Below, piece by piece: positions 6,984 through 16,085 of a stretch of 64,000 nt of DNA; the stretch's first letter is position 1, and every line of letters begins with the position of its first letter. A program made the position numbers and the translations under genes. The notes beneath the pieces were generated by a model. It searched no databases. It saw only the letters and a program-made list of their open reading frames with translations, and was not told the origin of the DNA. This DNA comes from Acidimicrobiales bacterium (GTDB lineage Bacteria > Actinomycetota > Acidimicrobiia > Acidimicrobiales > Aldehydirespiratoraceae): assembly GCA_029263215.1 (NCBI GenBank), contig JAJCXY010000057.1:1-64000 (forward strand), read 5' to 3'.

Positions 6984-7850
6984 ATGTCGAAATGCGCATT
7001 CATAGGACTCGGCGTGATGGGTCATCCGATGGCGGGGCACCTCGTCGCGGCCGGACACGACGTCACCGTCTACAACCGCACCGCCACCAAGGCCGAGTCA
7101 TGGGTTGGCCAATACGGCGGCACCGCCGCGCCCACCCCGGCAGGGGCCGCGGCCGATGCCGATTTCGTGTTCCTGTGCGTTGGCGACGACCCCGATGTGA
7201 GAGCGGTCACCACCGGTGATGAGGGTGTGCTCTCATCGATGGGTGCCGGCACTGTGCTGGTCGATCACACCACCGCTTCCGCGGAAGTGGCTCGTGAGGT
7301 GCACGCGGCGGCTGCCGGATTAGGGGTCGGCTTCGTCGATGCACCCGTATCGGGTGGCCAGGCCGGCGCCGAGAACGGGCAACTCACCGTGATGTGCGGC
7401 GGTGATCAGGCAGATTTCGATCGCGTCGCGCCCGTGATCGACACCTATTCGCGTGCCTGCACGCTGCTCGGGGGTCCCGGTTCGGGGCAGGTCTGCAAGA
7501 TGGTCAACCAGATCTGTATCGCCGGAACTCTCCAAGGACTCAGTGAGGGAGTCGACTTCGCTCAGCGCGCCGGTCTCGACATCGAAGCGGTGGTCGCCAC
7601 CATCTCCAAGGGAGCCGCAGGGTCTTGGCAGATGGAGAATCGGGCGCTCACCATGGCCGAGCAAAAGTTCGACTACGGATTCGCGCTCGACTGGATGCGC
7701 AAGGACCTCGGGATCTGTTTCGCGGAAGCCGATCGCATCGGCGCTTCGCTACCGATAACGGCACTCATCGACCAGCTCTACGCCCAACTCCAACGCCAGG
7801 GACTCGGCCGTTGGGACACCAGCACCCTGGTGCACTTGCTGCAAGACTGA
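6984..7850 (+). CDS. 3-hydroxyisobutyrate dehydrogenase-like NAD(P) oxidoreductase
   Basis: A 288-residue beta-hydroxyacid dehydrogenase. The Rossmann motif FIGLGVMGHPMAGHL is at residues 6-20, the substrate-binding block DAPVSGGQAGAENGQL at about 118-133, and the catalytic lysine region GQVCKMVNQ at about 168-176. Members oxidise 3-hydroxyisobutyrate, tartronate semialdehyde or related acids with NAD(P). It is 48 bases after the PNPOx-like gene and converges on an IclR regulator with 5 bases between. A beta-keto acid cleavage enzyme follows on the same strand beyond the regulator, so a small 3-hydroxy/3-keto acid catabolic locus is likely. Exact substrate unknown. Confidence 0.9.
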   Translation: MSKCAFIGLGVMGHPMAGHLVAAGHDVTVYNRTATKAESWVGQYGGTAAPTPAGAAADADFVFLCVGDDPDVRAVTTGDEGVLSSMGAGTVLVDHTTASAEVAREVHAAAAGLGVGFVDAPVSGGQAGAENGQLTVMCGGDQADFDRVAPVIDTYSRACTLLGGPGSGQVCKMVNQICIAGTLQGLSEGVDFAQRAGLDIEAVVATISKGAAGSWQMENRALTMAEQKFDYGFALDWMRKDLGICFAEADRIGASLPITALIDQLYAQLQRQGLGRWDTSTLVHLLQD

Positions 7851-7855
7851 GCGCG

Positions 7856-8626
7856 TCAGGGGACGACGATCGCGGCGCGCTCGTCGACCACCGCGGCCAA
7901 CTCGGCGGCCAGATCCGACCGGTCGACGGGATTCAGGCGGTAGCCCGGGCCATAGAGGCTGATGGCCGCCACCACCGTGTCGGAGCTGTCGACGACGGGG
8001 ACGGCGAGCCCATTGACCTCCAGATCGAGTGCCTGCTCGGCCCAAGCGTGGCCTTGGTCGGCGATGTCGACGAGGGCACCGCGCAGGACTCGGGGGTCGG
8101 TGACTGTGAACTCGGTCGGTGCTTGGAGCGTGTGCGAAAAGTAGGTATCGAGGCGGTCGTGGCTCCAAGTCGCCATCAGCACCAGTCCGGGGGCCACAAT
8201 GTGAAACGGGAATCGCTCCCCGGTGGAGTCCGGCACCTGGACCGCTCCCGGACTCGGCACCTGGGCGAGGTAGTGAGCCCCACTCGGCGTGTCGATGGTG
8301 AGAGCGGCGCTCTCACCGAATCGTTCGACCAGGTCGAAAAGGAGCGGGCGGAGCCGATCCTCGAGTGAGGCATGGACCGGCCCTCGGTGAGGTTGGAGGG
8401 AGTCGACTCCCGCGCCGACGACCACATCGCCATCGCCGTTGCGAACGAGCATCCCGAGGTCGCAGAGGGTCGCCACCAGCCTCGAAACAGTGGAACGGGG
8501 GAGTCCGGTGCGGCGGCCCAGTTCCCGGATGCCCACCGGTTCATCGCTCGCGGCGGCTGCTTGGAGGAGCAGGAACGATCTTTGGACCGGCCCCGAAACG
8601 GTTGACCCGCCGGCTTCGCTGAGCAT
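7856..8626 (-). CDS. IclR-family transcriptional regulator
   Basis: A 256-residue regulator: winged HTH at about residues 13-75 (GIRELGRRTGLPRSTVSRLVATL) and a GAF-like effector domain in the C-terminal two thirds (SGAHYLAQVP, VNGLAVPVVDSSDTVVAAISLYGPGYRL). IclR proteins commonly repress or activate adjacent catabolic genes and respond to small carboxylates. It is divergent from the BKACE gene with a 73-base gap holding an inverted repeat (8629-8647), and lies between two enzymes of hydroxy/keto acid metabolism, so control of BKACE is the natural inference. Confidence 0.9.
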   Translation of the reverse strand: MLSEAGGSTVSGPVQRSFLLLQAAAASDEPVGIRELGRRTGLPRSTVSRLVATLCDLGMLVRNGDGDVVVGAGVDSLQPHRGPVHASLEDRLRPLLFDLVERFGESAALTIDTPSGAHYLAQVPSPGAVQVPDSTGERFPFHIVAPGLVLMATWSHDRLDTYFSHTLQAPTEFTVTDPRVLRGALVDIADQGHAWAEQALDLEVNGLAVPVVDSSDTVVAAISLYGPGYRLNPVDRSDLAAELAAVVDERAAIVVP

Positions 8627-8628
8627 AC

Positions 8629-8647
8629 CCTGATCCTACCAGTCAGG
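8629..8647. promoter_or_regulatory. Inverted repeat, possible IclR operator
   Basis: CCTGA and TCAGG flank a 9-base centre immediately upstream of the IclR start codon, in the gap to the divergent BKACE gene. The 5-base half sites are short, so the chance of coincidence is appreciable. Confidence 0.35.
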
Positions 8648-8699
8648 ACGTCCCGGGATACAGGACACCACGACTGATAGCGACGACCGAGGGAACCAA

Positions 8700-9593
8700 A
8701 TGAGCAGCGTCTTCATCACATGCGCGGTCACGGGTGGCGGCGACACCGTCGGCCGATCGGTGCATGTACCGGTCTCGCCCCAGCAAATCGCCGAGTCGGC
8801 AATCGATGCCGCGAAGGCCGGCGCAGCCATCGTGCACTGCCATGTGCGCGATCTCGAGACCGGCAAGCAGAGCCGCGACGTAGACCTCTACAAGGAGCTC
8901 ACCGATCGGATCCGCTCGGCGGACACAGACGTCGTGCTCAACCTCACCGGCGGCACCGGTGCCGATCTCACCCTCGGCGGAGTGGAACACCCGTTACCCC
9001 TCGACGATGAGGGCACCGACATGGCCGGCGCCACCGAGCGAATGGCCCACATTCGAGAGTGCATGCCGGAGATAGCCACGATCGATATGGGCACAATGAA
9101 TTTCGGCGAGGGCGACTACATCATGACCAACTCGACCTCCCAACTCGACGAGCTCGCCCTCCAGTTCCAAGGAATCGATGTTCAGCCCGAGCTGGAGTGC
9201 TTCGACACCGGACACCTCTGGTACGCCAAGGAGCAGGAGAAGCGGGGCCTCTACGAGGGCAAGCCCATGCTCGCCCAGCTCTGCATGGGAGTGCCCTGGG
9301 GGGCTCCCGACGACATGAACACCCTCATGGCGATGGTGAACAACGTGCCCGATCACTGGCACTTCTCGGCCTTCTCGATCGGCCGCCGTCAACTCGAGTA
9401 CGTCGCTGTGGCCACCCTCACTGGTGGCAACGTGCGCGTCGGACTCGAAGACAATCTGTACCTCGAGAAAGGCGTCAAGGCCACCAATGCGAGCCTGGTC
9501 GAACGCGCCGGCGTGATTCTCGGAGGTATGAACATCGACCTAATGGGACCCGCCGAGGTTCGAGAAATGCTCGGGCTCACCAAGCACACATGA
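8700..9593 (+). CDS. BKACE-family beta-keto acid cleavage enzyme (DUF849)
   Basis: A 297-residue zinc-dependent TIM-barrel enzyme. BKACEs condense a beta-keto acid with acetyl-CoA to give acetoacetate and a CoA thioester; the founding member is Kce of lysine fermentation, and others act on dehydrocarnitine. Hallmarks seen: VTGGGDT near the N-terminus, the Zn motif AAIVHCHVRD at about residues 40-49, LNLTGGTGAD at about 82-91, the DMGTMNFG block, and the VRVGLEDNLYLEKG motif near the C-terminus. ATG 8700 follows a GAGGGA sequence. The gene is divergent from an IclR regulator and ends before a strong hairpin terminator. The substrate class cannot be set without active-site modelling. Confidence 0.9.
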   Translation: MSSVFITCAVTGGGDTVGRSVHVPVSPQQIAESAIDAAKAGAAIVHCHVRDLETGKQSRDVDLYKELTDRIRSADTDVVLNLTGGTGADLTLGGVEHPLPLDDEGTDMAGATERMAHIRECMPEIATIDMGTMNFGEGDYIMTNSTSQLDELALQFQGIDVQPELECFDTGHLWYAKEQEKRGLYEGKPMLAQLCMGVPWGAPDDMNTLMAMVNNVPDHWHFSAFSIGRRQLEYVAVATLTGGNVRVGLEDNLYLEKGVKATNASLVERAGVILGGMNIDLMGPAEVREMLGLTKHT

Positions 9594-9717
9594 GCCGATC
9601 ACGGCCTCTCTCCGCGAGATTTCCGCGAAAGAAAACCACAAGCGAACCAGCGACGAGGTGACGTGGCCCGATTCGCGCAATAGAGTTCACGTGTTGTCCG
9701 GATTGGGGGATTCGGAC

Positions 9718-9753
9718 GACGACGGCGCCACCTTCAGGGGTGGCGCCGTCGTC
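9718..9753. terminator. Bidirectional hairpin terminator
   Basis: A perfect 15-bp stem (GACGACGGCGCCACC with its complement) closes a 6-base loop TTCAGG. It lies between the stops of the convergent BKACE and wax ester synthase genes. No long T tract follows, as is common in high-GC actinomycetes. Confidence 0.75.
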
Positions 9754-9764
9754 GCGTCTGAGAC

Positions 9765-11204
9765 CTAGTCGGAATCAGACCCGAATCCGTCGAGCGTGGC
9801 TTGGAGGACTTCCCGGAATCGCTCGGCATTGTCGATGGCCGCGGGGTCGATCATCACACCGACATCGAGGCTGCCGTCGTAGGACATCACGGTGGCGTTA
9901 CACGCGGCACCGGCCACCGGACCGACCGGGTAGGTGGCCTCCACCAGTGCACCACCCACATAGATGGGAATCGGGGAACCCTTGAGGTTGCTGGTGATGA
10001 TGTCGAGCCCTCGACCCTGCTGGCGCCCGAGGCGACTGATGGCGGTGGCCGGCAGCAGCGAGGCAATGGTGCCGACCGCGCCGAGGGAGATACCCGAGCC
10101 TGAAGACTCCGACGGCGCCATCGCAGCCTTCAGGTGAGCGAAACGTTCCTCGGCGGTGGCAGGGCCACCGAGCGCGGTGACCGGCGTGGGAGTGAACGCG
10201 TTTCCTCCCGCTCCCGCTCCACTGCGGGTGCTTCTCACATACGACATCGACAGCGCCGGTTCCTCTGCGCCGTGCTCGACATGAAGTTGGGCCGCGGTTT
10301 GCGCAAGCGCGGTGACGAACAGATCGTTGATGGTGCCGCCCCATGCCTTCGCCTTCTTCTTCGCGGCCTCGAGCGGTATTGATGCGGTGATCAGATAGCG
10401 GTCGCCGGAGCGCTCGGTCCAGAGGGTCGAACCCGAGTCGTCGTCGTTGAGCAGAGGCCTGAGGGTCGAGCGGACGCCATCGATCACGGCTTCGGTGGTG
10501 TCGCGTAGGCGGGCCGGGTCGGCTCCGATCAGGGCCGCTTCGCCGGCCACCACCCGCGCTGCCTGAAGCGGTGCGGTGATCGCCGTGCGGGCGATGTCGG
10601 CGAGCGACTGGGATTCTTCGGAGGAACCTTCGGTGGAAGCAGAGCGCTCTTCGAGAAGGGCGGCCAGGTCGAACGGTTCGGGGGGCTCAGGACTTCGCTC
10701 CAGGTCGAGATAGATCTCCGAGATCCTCAACGCGCCGATCCCGTCGGCGATGCTGTGATGAACGCGTGCGATGAGGGCACCCTTGCCGTCGGCGAGGCCG
10801 CGAACCGAGTAGATGAGCCACGGTGGGCGATCCGGTTCATAGGGATTGGTGTGGAGTCTCGTTGCGAGCTCGAGCAAGGCTCGATGGTCGCCGGGAGCGC
10901 CGACGTCGATTTCGGTGAGATGGTTGTCGATGTCGAAATCAGGGTCGAGTTCCCAGCGGGGCGAGTCGAGCAGATGCGAACCCTCTACCACCCGCTCGAC
11001 CATGCGAGGAACCGAGGCGATCCCCCTGATGATCTTCGCTCTCAGGTAGTCGATGTCGACGGGCTGGTCCAGAGGGGCCACGAGGCTGCCGCTCGGGTCG
11101 AGCCAGGGGTCGGCGGCGACCCGCCACATCAGGGCCTCCGCAGATGACATCTTCGACTCGAAGTCGAGGTCGCGGGTTCGGAATTCCTTCTTCTCGGTGC
11201 TCAT
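9765..11204 (-). CDS. Wax ester synthase/diacylglycerol acyltransferase (WS/DGAT)
   Basis: A 479-residue bifunctional acyltransferase that makes wax esters or triacylglycerol from acyl-CoA, usually at the membrane/lipid-droplet surface. The catalytic motif HHxxxDG appears as HHSIADG at about residue 147, and the second conserved block PIYVGGALVEATYPVGP with NATVMSYDGSLDVGV lies near the C-terminus. The frame is open to 11546, but ATG 11204 is the first plausible start and lies 7 bases after the HAD-PlsC stop. The arrangement parallels M. tuberculosis Rv2484c/Rv2483c, where a WS/DGAT adjoins a HAD-PlsC fusion, supporting storage-lipid or phospholipid synthesis. Confidence 0.92.
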   Translation of the reverse strand: MSTEKKEFRTRDLDFESKMSSAEALMWRVAADPWLDPSGSLVAPLDQPVDIDYLRAKIIRGIASVPRMVERVVEGSHLLDSPRWELDPDFDIDNHLTEIDVGAPGDHRALLELATRLHTNPYEPDRPPWLIYSVRGLADGKGALIARVHHSIADGIGALRISEIYLDLERSPEPPEPFDLAALLEERSASTEGSSEESQSLADIARTAITAPLQAARVVAGEAALIGADPARLRDTTEAVIDGVRSTLRPLLNDDDSGSTLWTERSGDRYLITASIPLEAAKKKAKAWGGTINDLFVTALAQTAAQLHVEHGAEEPALSMSYVRSTRSGAGAGGNAFTPTPVTALGGPATAEERFAHLKAAMAPSESSGSGISLGAVGTIASLLPATAISRLGRQQGRGLDIITSNLKGSPIPIYVGGALVEATYPVGPVAGAACNATVMSYDGSLDVGVMIDPAAIDNAERFREVLQATLDGFGSDSD

Positions 11205-11211
11205 CGTGGGC

Positions 11212-12645
11212 CTAGGTGTCGGTGCCGGGTCGGCGGTCGAGTTCTTGCTCTGGATCGCCGGAGTAGCCGGGTGGGTAGGTGGCCGCCAGCTCGGCTTCGG
11301 TGGGTTCGTAATGCTCATGGGCGGCCGGAGGCAGCAGGTCCGAGATGGCCCGCATGATCCGATCGGTGTCGGCGTCGAGATTGTCGTAGACAAGCTCGAG
11401 GGGCTCGCCCACGGTGGCGGTGACCGGGGGCGGGTCGGTGAAGTTGAGGTTTGGCAGACGGGCGCTTCGGGGCCACACCTGCTCGGTGCCCCACAGCCCG
11501 ACCGGAACGATCGGAACCTTGGCGGCGGTGGCGAGCTTGGCCGCACCCCAGCGACCCTTCAGCTCGGCATCGAAGAATGCCGGACCTCTGGGAATGGTGC
11601 CCTGGGGCATCAGGAACACGATGTCGCCACCCTTCAGAGCCGCGATTGCGGCGTCGAGAGGCTCGTCGCTCCCGGTGCCCCGGTCGACCCTTATCCCACC
11701 GGCAGAGAGCATCATCGCGCCGATCACGGGAACATCGAACACTTCCTTCTTGCCGAGATAGCGAGCATTGCGGCCGGACCGGGCGATGATCGTCGTGATC
11801 ACGATCGGGTCGAAATAGCTCCGATGGTTGGCCACCACCAAGGCGCCTCCCTCCGCGGGGATGTTGTCGATGCCCTCGATGTCGATATCGGCGTTGGGGA
11901 TGAGTTCGGGCCGCACGAAGGGCCGGATCAGCTCCTGCATCTCCATCCCCGCGATTTTCAAGATCCCTTCGGGCTTGTCGAGATAACGCACCGGCCAGCC
12001 GCGAAGGGCGGCGGTGGCTGCGAGCCGAACGTCGGGGTTGACCGCCACCGGGTGCCCTACCGAGGCGAGCAGGGATGAGTCGTAGTAGCTGTCGGAGTAG
12101 GCGTAGGACTGGTGCAGATCGATCCCGTTCTCCTTCGCCCAGGCCTTAACGGCATCACGCTTGCCTCGACCCCAGACGACGTCGCCATCGAGCTCACCGG
12201 TGAATTCCCCGTGCTCCTGTTCCCATTTGGTGGCGATCACATGATCGAACCCGATCAGATCGGCGACCGGTTGCACCAGGTGGCGCGGGGTGGTGGTGGC
12301 GAGGACAGTGGCCCGTCCCGCCGCGGCATGGGCATCGATCTCGGTGCGGGCAAAGGGCAGTAGGTGCTGAACGATCTCCTCGGCTGCTTCTCTGGCAGTC
12401 TCTTCGGTTGCCTCGACCGACCAACCTTTGGCCGCCCTCGGACCGAGCTTTGCCGCTCGGCCCACCAGTCCGCTTTCGCCGGCAATCTCGAACATCTTGA
12501 AGAAGGCATCGGAGACGAAGTTGCCACCGGTGGGCGCCAAGCCGGCCGCGGCCAGGTGACGCTGGAGGATTTGGGGCGAGGCGATTGGGATGATGGTGCG
12601 ATCGAGATCAAAGATCGCGGCTGCCTTGGGTTTGCTCGAGCTCAT
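11212..12645 (-). CDS. HAD-IB phosphatase/1-acylglycerol-3-phosphate acyltransferase fusion
   Basis: A 477-residue two-domain lipid enzyme. Residues 1-230 form a HAD-IB (SerB-like) phosphatase with the nucleophile motif AIFDLDRTI at 10-18 and the later SYAYSDSYYDSSLL motif. Residues 250-440 form a PlsC acyltransferase with NHRSYFDPI (HX4D) and the substrate-phosphate motif FLMPQGTIPRG, a variant of FPEGTRS. The PlsC part would make phosphatidic acid from lysophosphatidic acid; the HAD part could dephosphorylate an intermediate. The same architecture is found in mycobacterial Rv2483c. It is the first gene of a two-gene lipid operon with the WS/DGAT. Confidence 0.9.
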   Translation of the reverse strand: MSSSKPKAAAIFDLDRTIIPIASPQILQRHLAAAGLAPTGGNFVSDAFFKMFEIAGESGLVGRAAKLGPRAAKGWSVEATEETAREAAEEIVQHLLPFARTEIDAHAAAGRATVLATTTPRHLVQPVADLIGFDHVIATKWEQEHGEFTGELDGDVVWGRGKRDAVKAWAKENGIDLHQSYAYSDSYYDSSLLASVGHPVAVNPDVRLAATAALRGWPVRYLDKPEGILKIAGMEMQELIRPFVRPELIPNADIDIEGIDNIPAEGGALVVANHRSYFDPIVITTIIARSGRNARYLGKKEVFDVPVIGAMMLSAGGIRVDRGTGSDEPLDAAIAALKGGDIVFLMPQGTIPRGPAFFDAELKGRWGAAKLATAAKVPIVPVGLWGTEQVWPRSARLPNLNFTDPPPVTATVGEPLELVYDNLDADTDRIMRAISDLLPPAAHEHYEPTEAELAATYPPGYSGDPEQELDRRPGTDT

Positions 12646-12708
12646 CGATCTCCTTGAGTGACCGCTTGCGGCGAAGGGTCAGGCCACGTGGCTGCGCTAA
12701 TACTGCCA

Positions 12709-12729
12709 TCCGATCGGACAGATCGGACA
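12709..12729. promoter_or_regulatory. Palindrome plus tandem repeat upstream of xylA
   Basis: TCCGATCGGA (12709-12718) is a perfect 10-bp palindrome overlapping two head-to-tail copies of GATCGGACA (12712-12720 and 12721-12729). A TAATACT box at 12698-12704 just upstream can serve as -10 element, which would put the repeats over the transcription start, a usual repressor position. No xylR gene is visible nearby, so the regulator is unknown. Confidence 0.4.
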
Positions 12730-12775
12730 AGGCCGAGCCCGGGCGGGGATCCGGTGATGACTACAGTCGGCGCCC

Positions 12776-14107
12776 ATGAGTGAGTTTTTCAACGAAGTTC
12801 CCGCGCGAATCCCCTTCCTCGGCCCGGACAGCGACGATCCGCTGGGCTTTCGCTGGTACGACAAGGACCGGGTGGTGGGCGACAAGACGATGGAGGCTCA
12901 TCTCCGTATGGCCGTGTGCTACTGGCACTCGTTCAACTGGCCCGGAAGTGATGTGTTCGGCGACGGTACGTTCGACAGGCCCTGGCTCGATGCCGGCCGC
13001 GACCCGATGGGCGCGGCGAGAGAGAAGATGGCGGCCGCGTTCGAGTTCTTCGAAAAGCTCGGCACTCCTTACTTCTGCTTCCACGACCACGACGTTTCGC
13101 CCATGGGGGCATCGTTCAAAGAGGAGACGGCCAACCTCGAGGCGCTCACCGACGAGATGGCGGCCCACATGGACCGCACAGGGGTGAAGCTGCTGTGGGG
13201 GACGGCCCGCCTCTTCCATCATCCGCGATACATGGCAGGCGCAGCCACCAATCCCGATCCCGAAGTATTCGCCCGCGCCGGCGCCCAGGTGAAGAACTGC
13301 CTCGACGCCACCCATCGGCTCAGCGGCGAGAACTACGTCCTTTGGGGAGGCCGCGAGGGCTACGAAACCCTTCTCAACACCGAACTCGGCCGGGAACTCG
13401 ATCAGCTGGGCCGCTTCCTCAACATGGTGGTCGAGCACAAGCACGACATCGGCTTCGAGGGCACCATCCTGCTCGAACCCAAACCCCAGGAACCCACCAA
13501 GCACCAGTACGACTACGACAGCCAGACCTGTCATGCCTTCCTCCAGCGCTACGGCCTCGAAGAAGAAGTGAAGGTGAACATCGAGGTCAACCACGCAACC
13601 CTGTCCGGCCACGATTTCAATCATGAGGTGGCGATGGCGATGGCTGCCGGCATCTTCGGATCGGTCGATGCCAACCGGGGCGACGATCGACTCGGCTGGG
13701 ATACCGATCAGTTCCCCAACTCGGTGGAGCAGATGTCGCTCGGTATGTACGAGATCCTGCGGGGCGGCGGGTTCAGCACCGGAGGGTTCAACTTCGACAC
13801 GAAACTGAGGCGGATGTCGACCCGCCGCTCCGATCTGTTCCATGCCCATGTGGGCGCCATGGACACCCTGGCCCGGTCTCTGCTGGTAGCCCACTCGATG
13901 CTCGCCGACGGCGCCCTCGAATCGTCGAGGGAGGAGCGCTATCGCGGTTGGAGCGACGACCTGGGTCGCCAGATCCTCGCCGGAGGCCGCACCCTCGACG
14001 ACCTACACGCACTGGTTGCGGAATCCAATCTCGACCCTGCGCCGGTATCGGGTTGCCAGGAGGAGCTGGAGAATCTCGTCAACCGCTATATCGAGCGGGT
14101 CCGCTGA
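12776..14107 (+). CDS. xylA: Xylose isomerase
   Basis: A 443-residue metal-dependent TIM-barrel enzyme converting D-xylose to D-xylulose, of the longer (group II, E. coli-like) type. Visible landmarks are the catalytic His/Asp block [11 protein letters not shown] (about residue 100), the metal-ligand block [34 protein letters not shown] with the Glu and His ligands, and [20 protein letters not shown]. Length matches the E. coli enzyme (440). Its stop overlaps the xylB start by one base, so the pair is translationally coupled. A possible operator is described at 12709-12729. No xylose transporter or regulator is in the window. Confidence 0.97.
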   Translation: MSEFFNEVPARIPFLGPDSDDPLGFRWYDKDRVVGDKTMEAHLRMAVCYWHSFNWPGSDVFGDGTFDRPWLDAGRDPMGAAREKMAAAFEFFEKLGTPYFCFHDHDVSPMGASFKEETANLEALTDEMAAHMDRTGVKLLWGTARLFHHPRYMAGAATNPDPEVFARAGAQVKNCLDATHRLSGENYVLWGGREGYETLLNTELGRELDQLGRFLNMVVEHKHDIGFEGTILLEPKPQEPTKHQYDYDSQTCHAFLQRYGLEEEVKVNIEVNHATLSGHDFNHEVAMAMAAGIFGSVDANRGDDRLGWDTDQFPNSVEQMSLGMYEILRGGGFSTGGFNFDTKLRRMSTRRSDLFHAHVGAMDTLARSLLVAHSMLADGALESSREERYRGWSDDLGRQILAGGRTLDDLHALVAESNLDPAPVSGCQEELENLVNRYIERVR

Positions 14108-15477
14108 TGGCACTGGTGGCCGGGGTCGACTCTTCCACCCAGTCCACCACGGTGGAGCTTCGCGATCTGGATTCGGGGGCTGTGGTGGCCGTTGGCCGCG
14201 CTTCACACGAGCCCACCCAGCCGCCTTGCAGCGAGCAGAATCCAGAAGACTGGTGGCAAGCGCTTGTCGGCGCGTTCGCGCAGGTTAGCGAGCATGTCGC
14301 TGGCGTGGCCGCGGTAGCGATCGCCGGTCAGCAACACGGGTTGGTTGTCCTCGGCGAGAGCGATGCGCCTCTTCGACGGGCCAAGCTCTGGAACGACACC
14401 GAGTCGGCCCCGCAGGCAAGCGCGCTGGTCGACGAGATCGGAGCGGCTGCGTGGGCCGAGGCATGCGGATCAGTGCCCGTGGCGTCGTTCACCATCACCA
14501 AGCTCGCCTGGCTGGTGCAGAACCATCCGGACCTGGTTGCCGACATCACACGGGTGATGTTGCCCCACGACTACCTCACCTTTCGGCTCACCGGCGCCCA
14601 CGTGACGGATCGAGGCGATGCATCGGGCACTGGCTGGTTCGACTCTCGACAGGCGAGCTACCGCGACGACCTGCTCGCTCGCGTGGGAGGTCGCGACGAC
14701 TGGCATGCGCTCCTTCCCGAAGTGCTCGACCCCTTCGCGGTGGCCGGTGAGGTCACGGGCCGCGCGGCCGCTGAACTGAGCCTTGCCGCGGGAACCCCGG
14801 TCGGACCGGGAACGGGCGACAACATGGCCGCCGCTCTCGGGCTCGGGCTACGGCCTGGCGATCTTGCTCTCTCCCTCGGCACTTCCGGTGTCGTGTACGC
14901 ATCGTCGCCCACGCCCACCCACGACATCTCCGGAGCGGTGGCCGGCTTCTGCGACGCCAGTGGCCACTACCTTCCGCTGGTATGCACGCTCAACGCCACC
15001 AAGGTCACCGACACCGTCGCCCGATGGCTCGGCCTCGATCAGGCCGCGTTCGCGTCCGCCGCGCTCGCCGCGCCGAGTGGGGCCAATGATGTGATGCTGG
15101 TCCCGTACTTCGATGGTGAGCGCACCCCCAACCTCCCCGACGCCTCGGGCACGTTCACCGGGCTGCGCAATGACACCGCCGCCTCCGATCTCGCTCGTGC
15201 CGCTCATGAGGGTGTGGTTCGCGGCTTGCTGGGCGGAGTGAAGGCACTGGTTGCGGCGGGTGCTTCGCTGGAGGGTCGCCTCAACCTCATCGGGGGAGGA
15301 GCTCGAAGTGCCGCCTATCGGGCCGTCGTGGCCGACCTTCACGATGGCCCCGTGCGAGTGCCCGAAGCAGATGAGACCGTGGCCGCCGGCGCATGTGTGC
15401 AAGCCGCTGCGGTGATGGGTCGAACCCTCGAAACCACACGCCAAGAGTGGCATCTGGGAGCCGGCCTCGATCTCTAG
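14107..15477 (+). CDS. xylB: Xylulokinase
   Basis: A 456-residue FGGY-family sugar kinase phosphorylating D-xylulose after XylA. The N-terminal phosphate loop GVDSSTQSTTVEL, the AIAGQQHGLVVL block, the LWNDTES substrate-contact block and the C-terminal LNLIGGGARSAAYRAVVADL nucleotide-binding block are all present. ATG 14107 overlaps the xylA stop (TGATG), a coupled operon. Length is slightly short of the usual 480-500 residues but all landmarks are there. Confidence 0.95.
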   Translation: MALVAGVDSSTQSTTVELRDLDSGAVVAVGRASHEPTQPPCSEQNPEDWWQALVGAFAQVSEHVAGVAAVAIAGQQHGLVVLGESDAPLRRAKLWNDTESAPQASALVDEIGAAAWAEACGSVPVASFTITKLAWLVQNHPDLVADITRVMLPHDYLTFRLTGAHVTDRGDASGTGWFDSRQASYRDDLLARVGGRDDWHALLPEVLDPFAVAGEVTGRAAAELSLAAGTPVGPGTGDNMAAALGLGLRPGDLALSLGTSGVVYASSPTPTHDISGAVAGFCDASGHYLPLVCTLNATKVTDTVARWLGLDQAAFASAALAAPSGANDVMLVPYFDGERTPNLPDASGTFTGLRNDTAASDLARAAHEGVVRGLLGGVKALVAAGASLEGRLNLIGGGARSAAYRAVVADLHDGPVRVPEADETVAAGACVQAAAVMGRTLETTRQEWHLGAGLDL

Positions 15478-15478
15478 G

Positions 15479-16078
15479 GTGCAAACCTGGGTGGAAGATG
15501 TGCCACCATCCTCACCCGGGGTGTCGGAAATCGCTACTCTGCGCGGCGTGGAAGTAGGGGGAGAACGATGGGCTGCCGTCGGAGGCGTGCACCGGGTTCC
15601 GGTCGCGCCGCTCGATGGCTCGCTGTATCTGTGCGGTCTTGATGCCGTCGGTCCCGATCCGGCGGCCCTTCTCGATCACCTCGCCGCCGACACCGTCGTT
15701 TGTTTGCAGACCAACGCCGAGATCGAACGACGTCATCTCTCCTACATCGATTGGATGGCCGATCCCCAACCCCACGAGGCTCTGAGGCTCCCCACCGACG
15801 ACTATCTGGTTGCCGCCGACGCTCCGGTGGAGTCGCTGGTCGACGCGATCGTGGCCCGCATGCGTGGCGGCGATGGTGTACTCGTGCACTGCGGAGCAGG
15901 GTGGGGGAGGACCGGAGTGATCGCCGCTCTGGTGATGTGTGCGATGGGATCGACGATCGACGATGCCCTCGATGACCTCCGCGCGGCCCGGCCGGCAGCA
16001 GGCCCTCAGTCGCCCCAACAAGACCTCCAGGTATCTCGTCTCGCGCCGCGGTTGAAAGAAGTCCTGACCTTCGATTGA
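15479..16078 (+). CDS. Dual-specificity/tyrosine phosphatase-like protein
   Basis: A cysteine phosphatase of up to 199 residues. The active-site P-loop HCGAGWGRTG (C-X5-R) is near residue 140, preceded by a hydrophobic strand DGVLVHC and followed by a long helix VIAALVMCAMGSTIDDAL, as in dual-specificity phosphatases and bacterial MSP-like enzymes. The first GTG (15479) lies two bases after the xylB stop; several later in-frame GTG codons (15491, 15521, 15548) are possible, so the N-terminus is uncertain. Downstream position after xylAB suggests cotranscription without an obvious functional link. Confidence 0.8.
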   Translation: MQTWVEDVPPSSPGVSEIATLRGVEVGGERWAAVGGVHRVPVAPLDGSLYLCGLDAVGPDPAALLDHLAADTVVCLQTNAEIERRHLSYIDWMADPQPHEALRLPTDDYLVAADAPVESLVDAIVARMRGGDGVLVHCGAGWGRTGVIAALVMCAMGSTIDDALDDLRAARPAAGPQSPQQDLQVSRLAPRLKEVLTFD

Positions 16079-16085
16079 GTTCGGC

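Noticed and set aside
9661-9768. Small ORF starting GTG in the gap before the terminator
   Set aside because: It consists mostly of the terminator stem read as codons.
12761-13894. Long antisense ORF of 377 codons over xylA
   Set aside because: It is the mirror of a strongly supported enzyme gene; such shadows are common in high-GC DNA.
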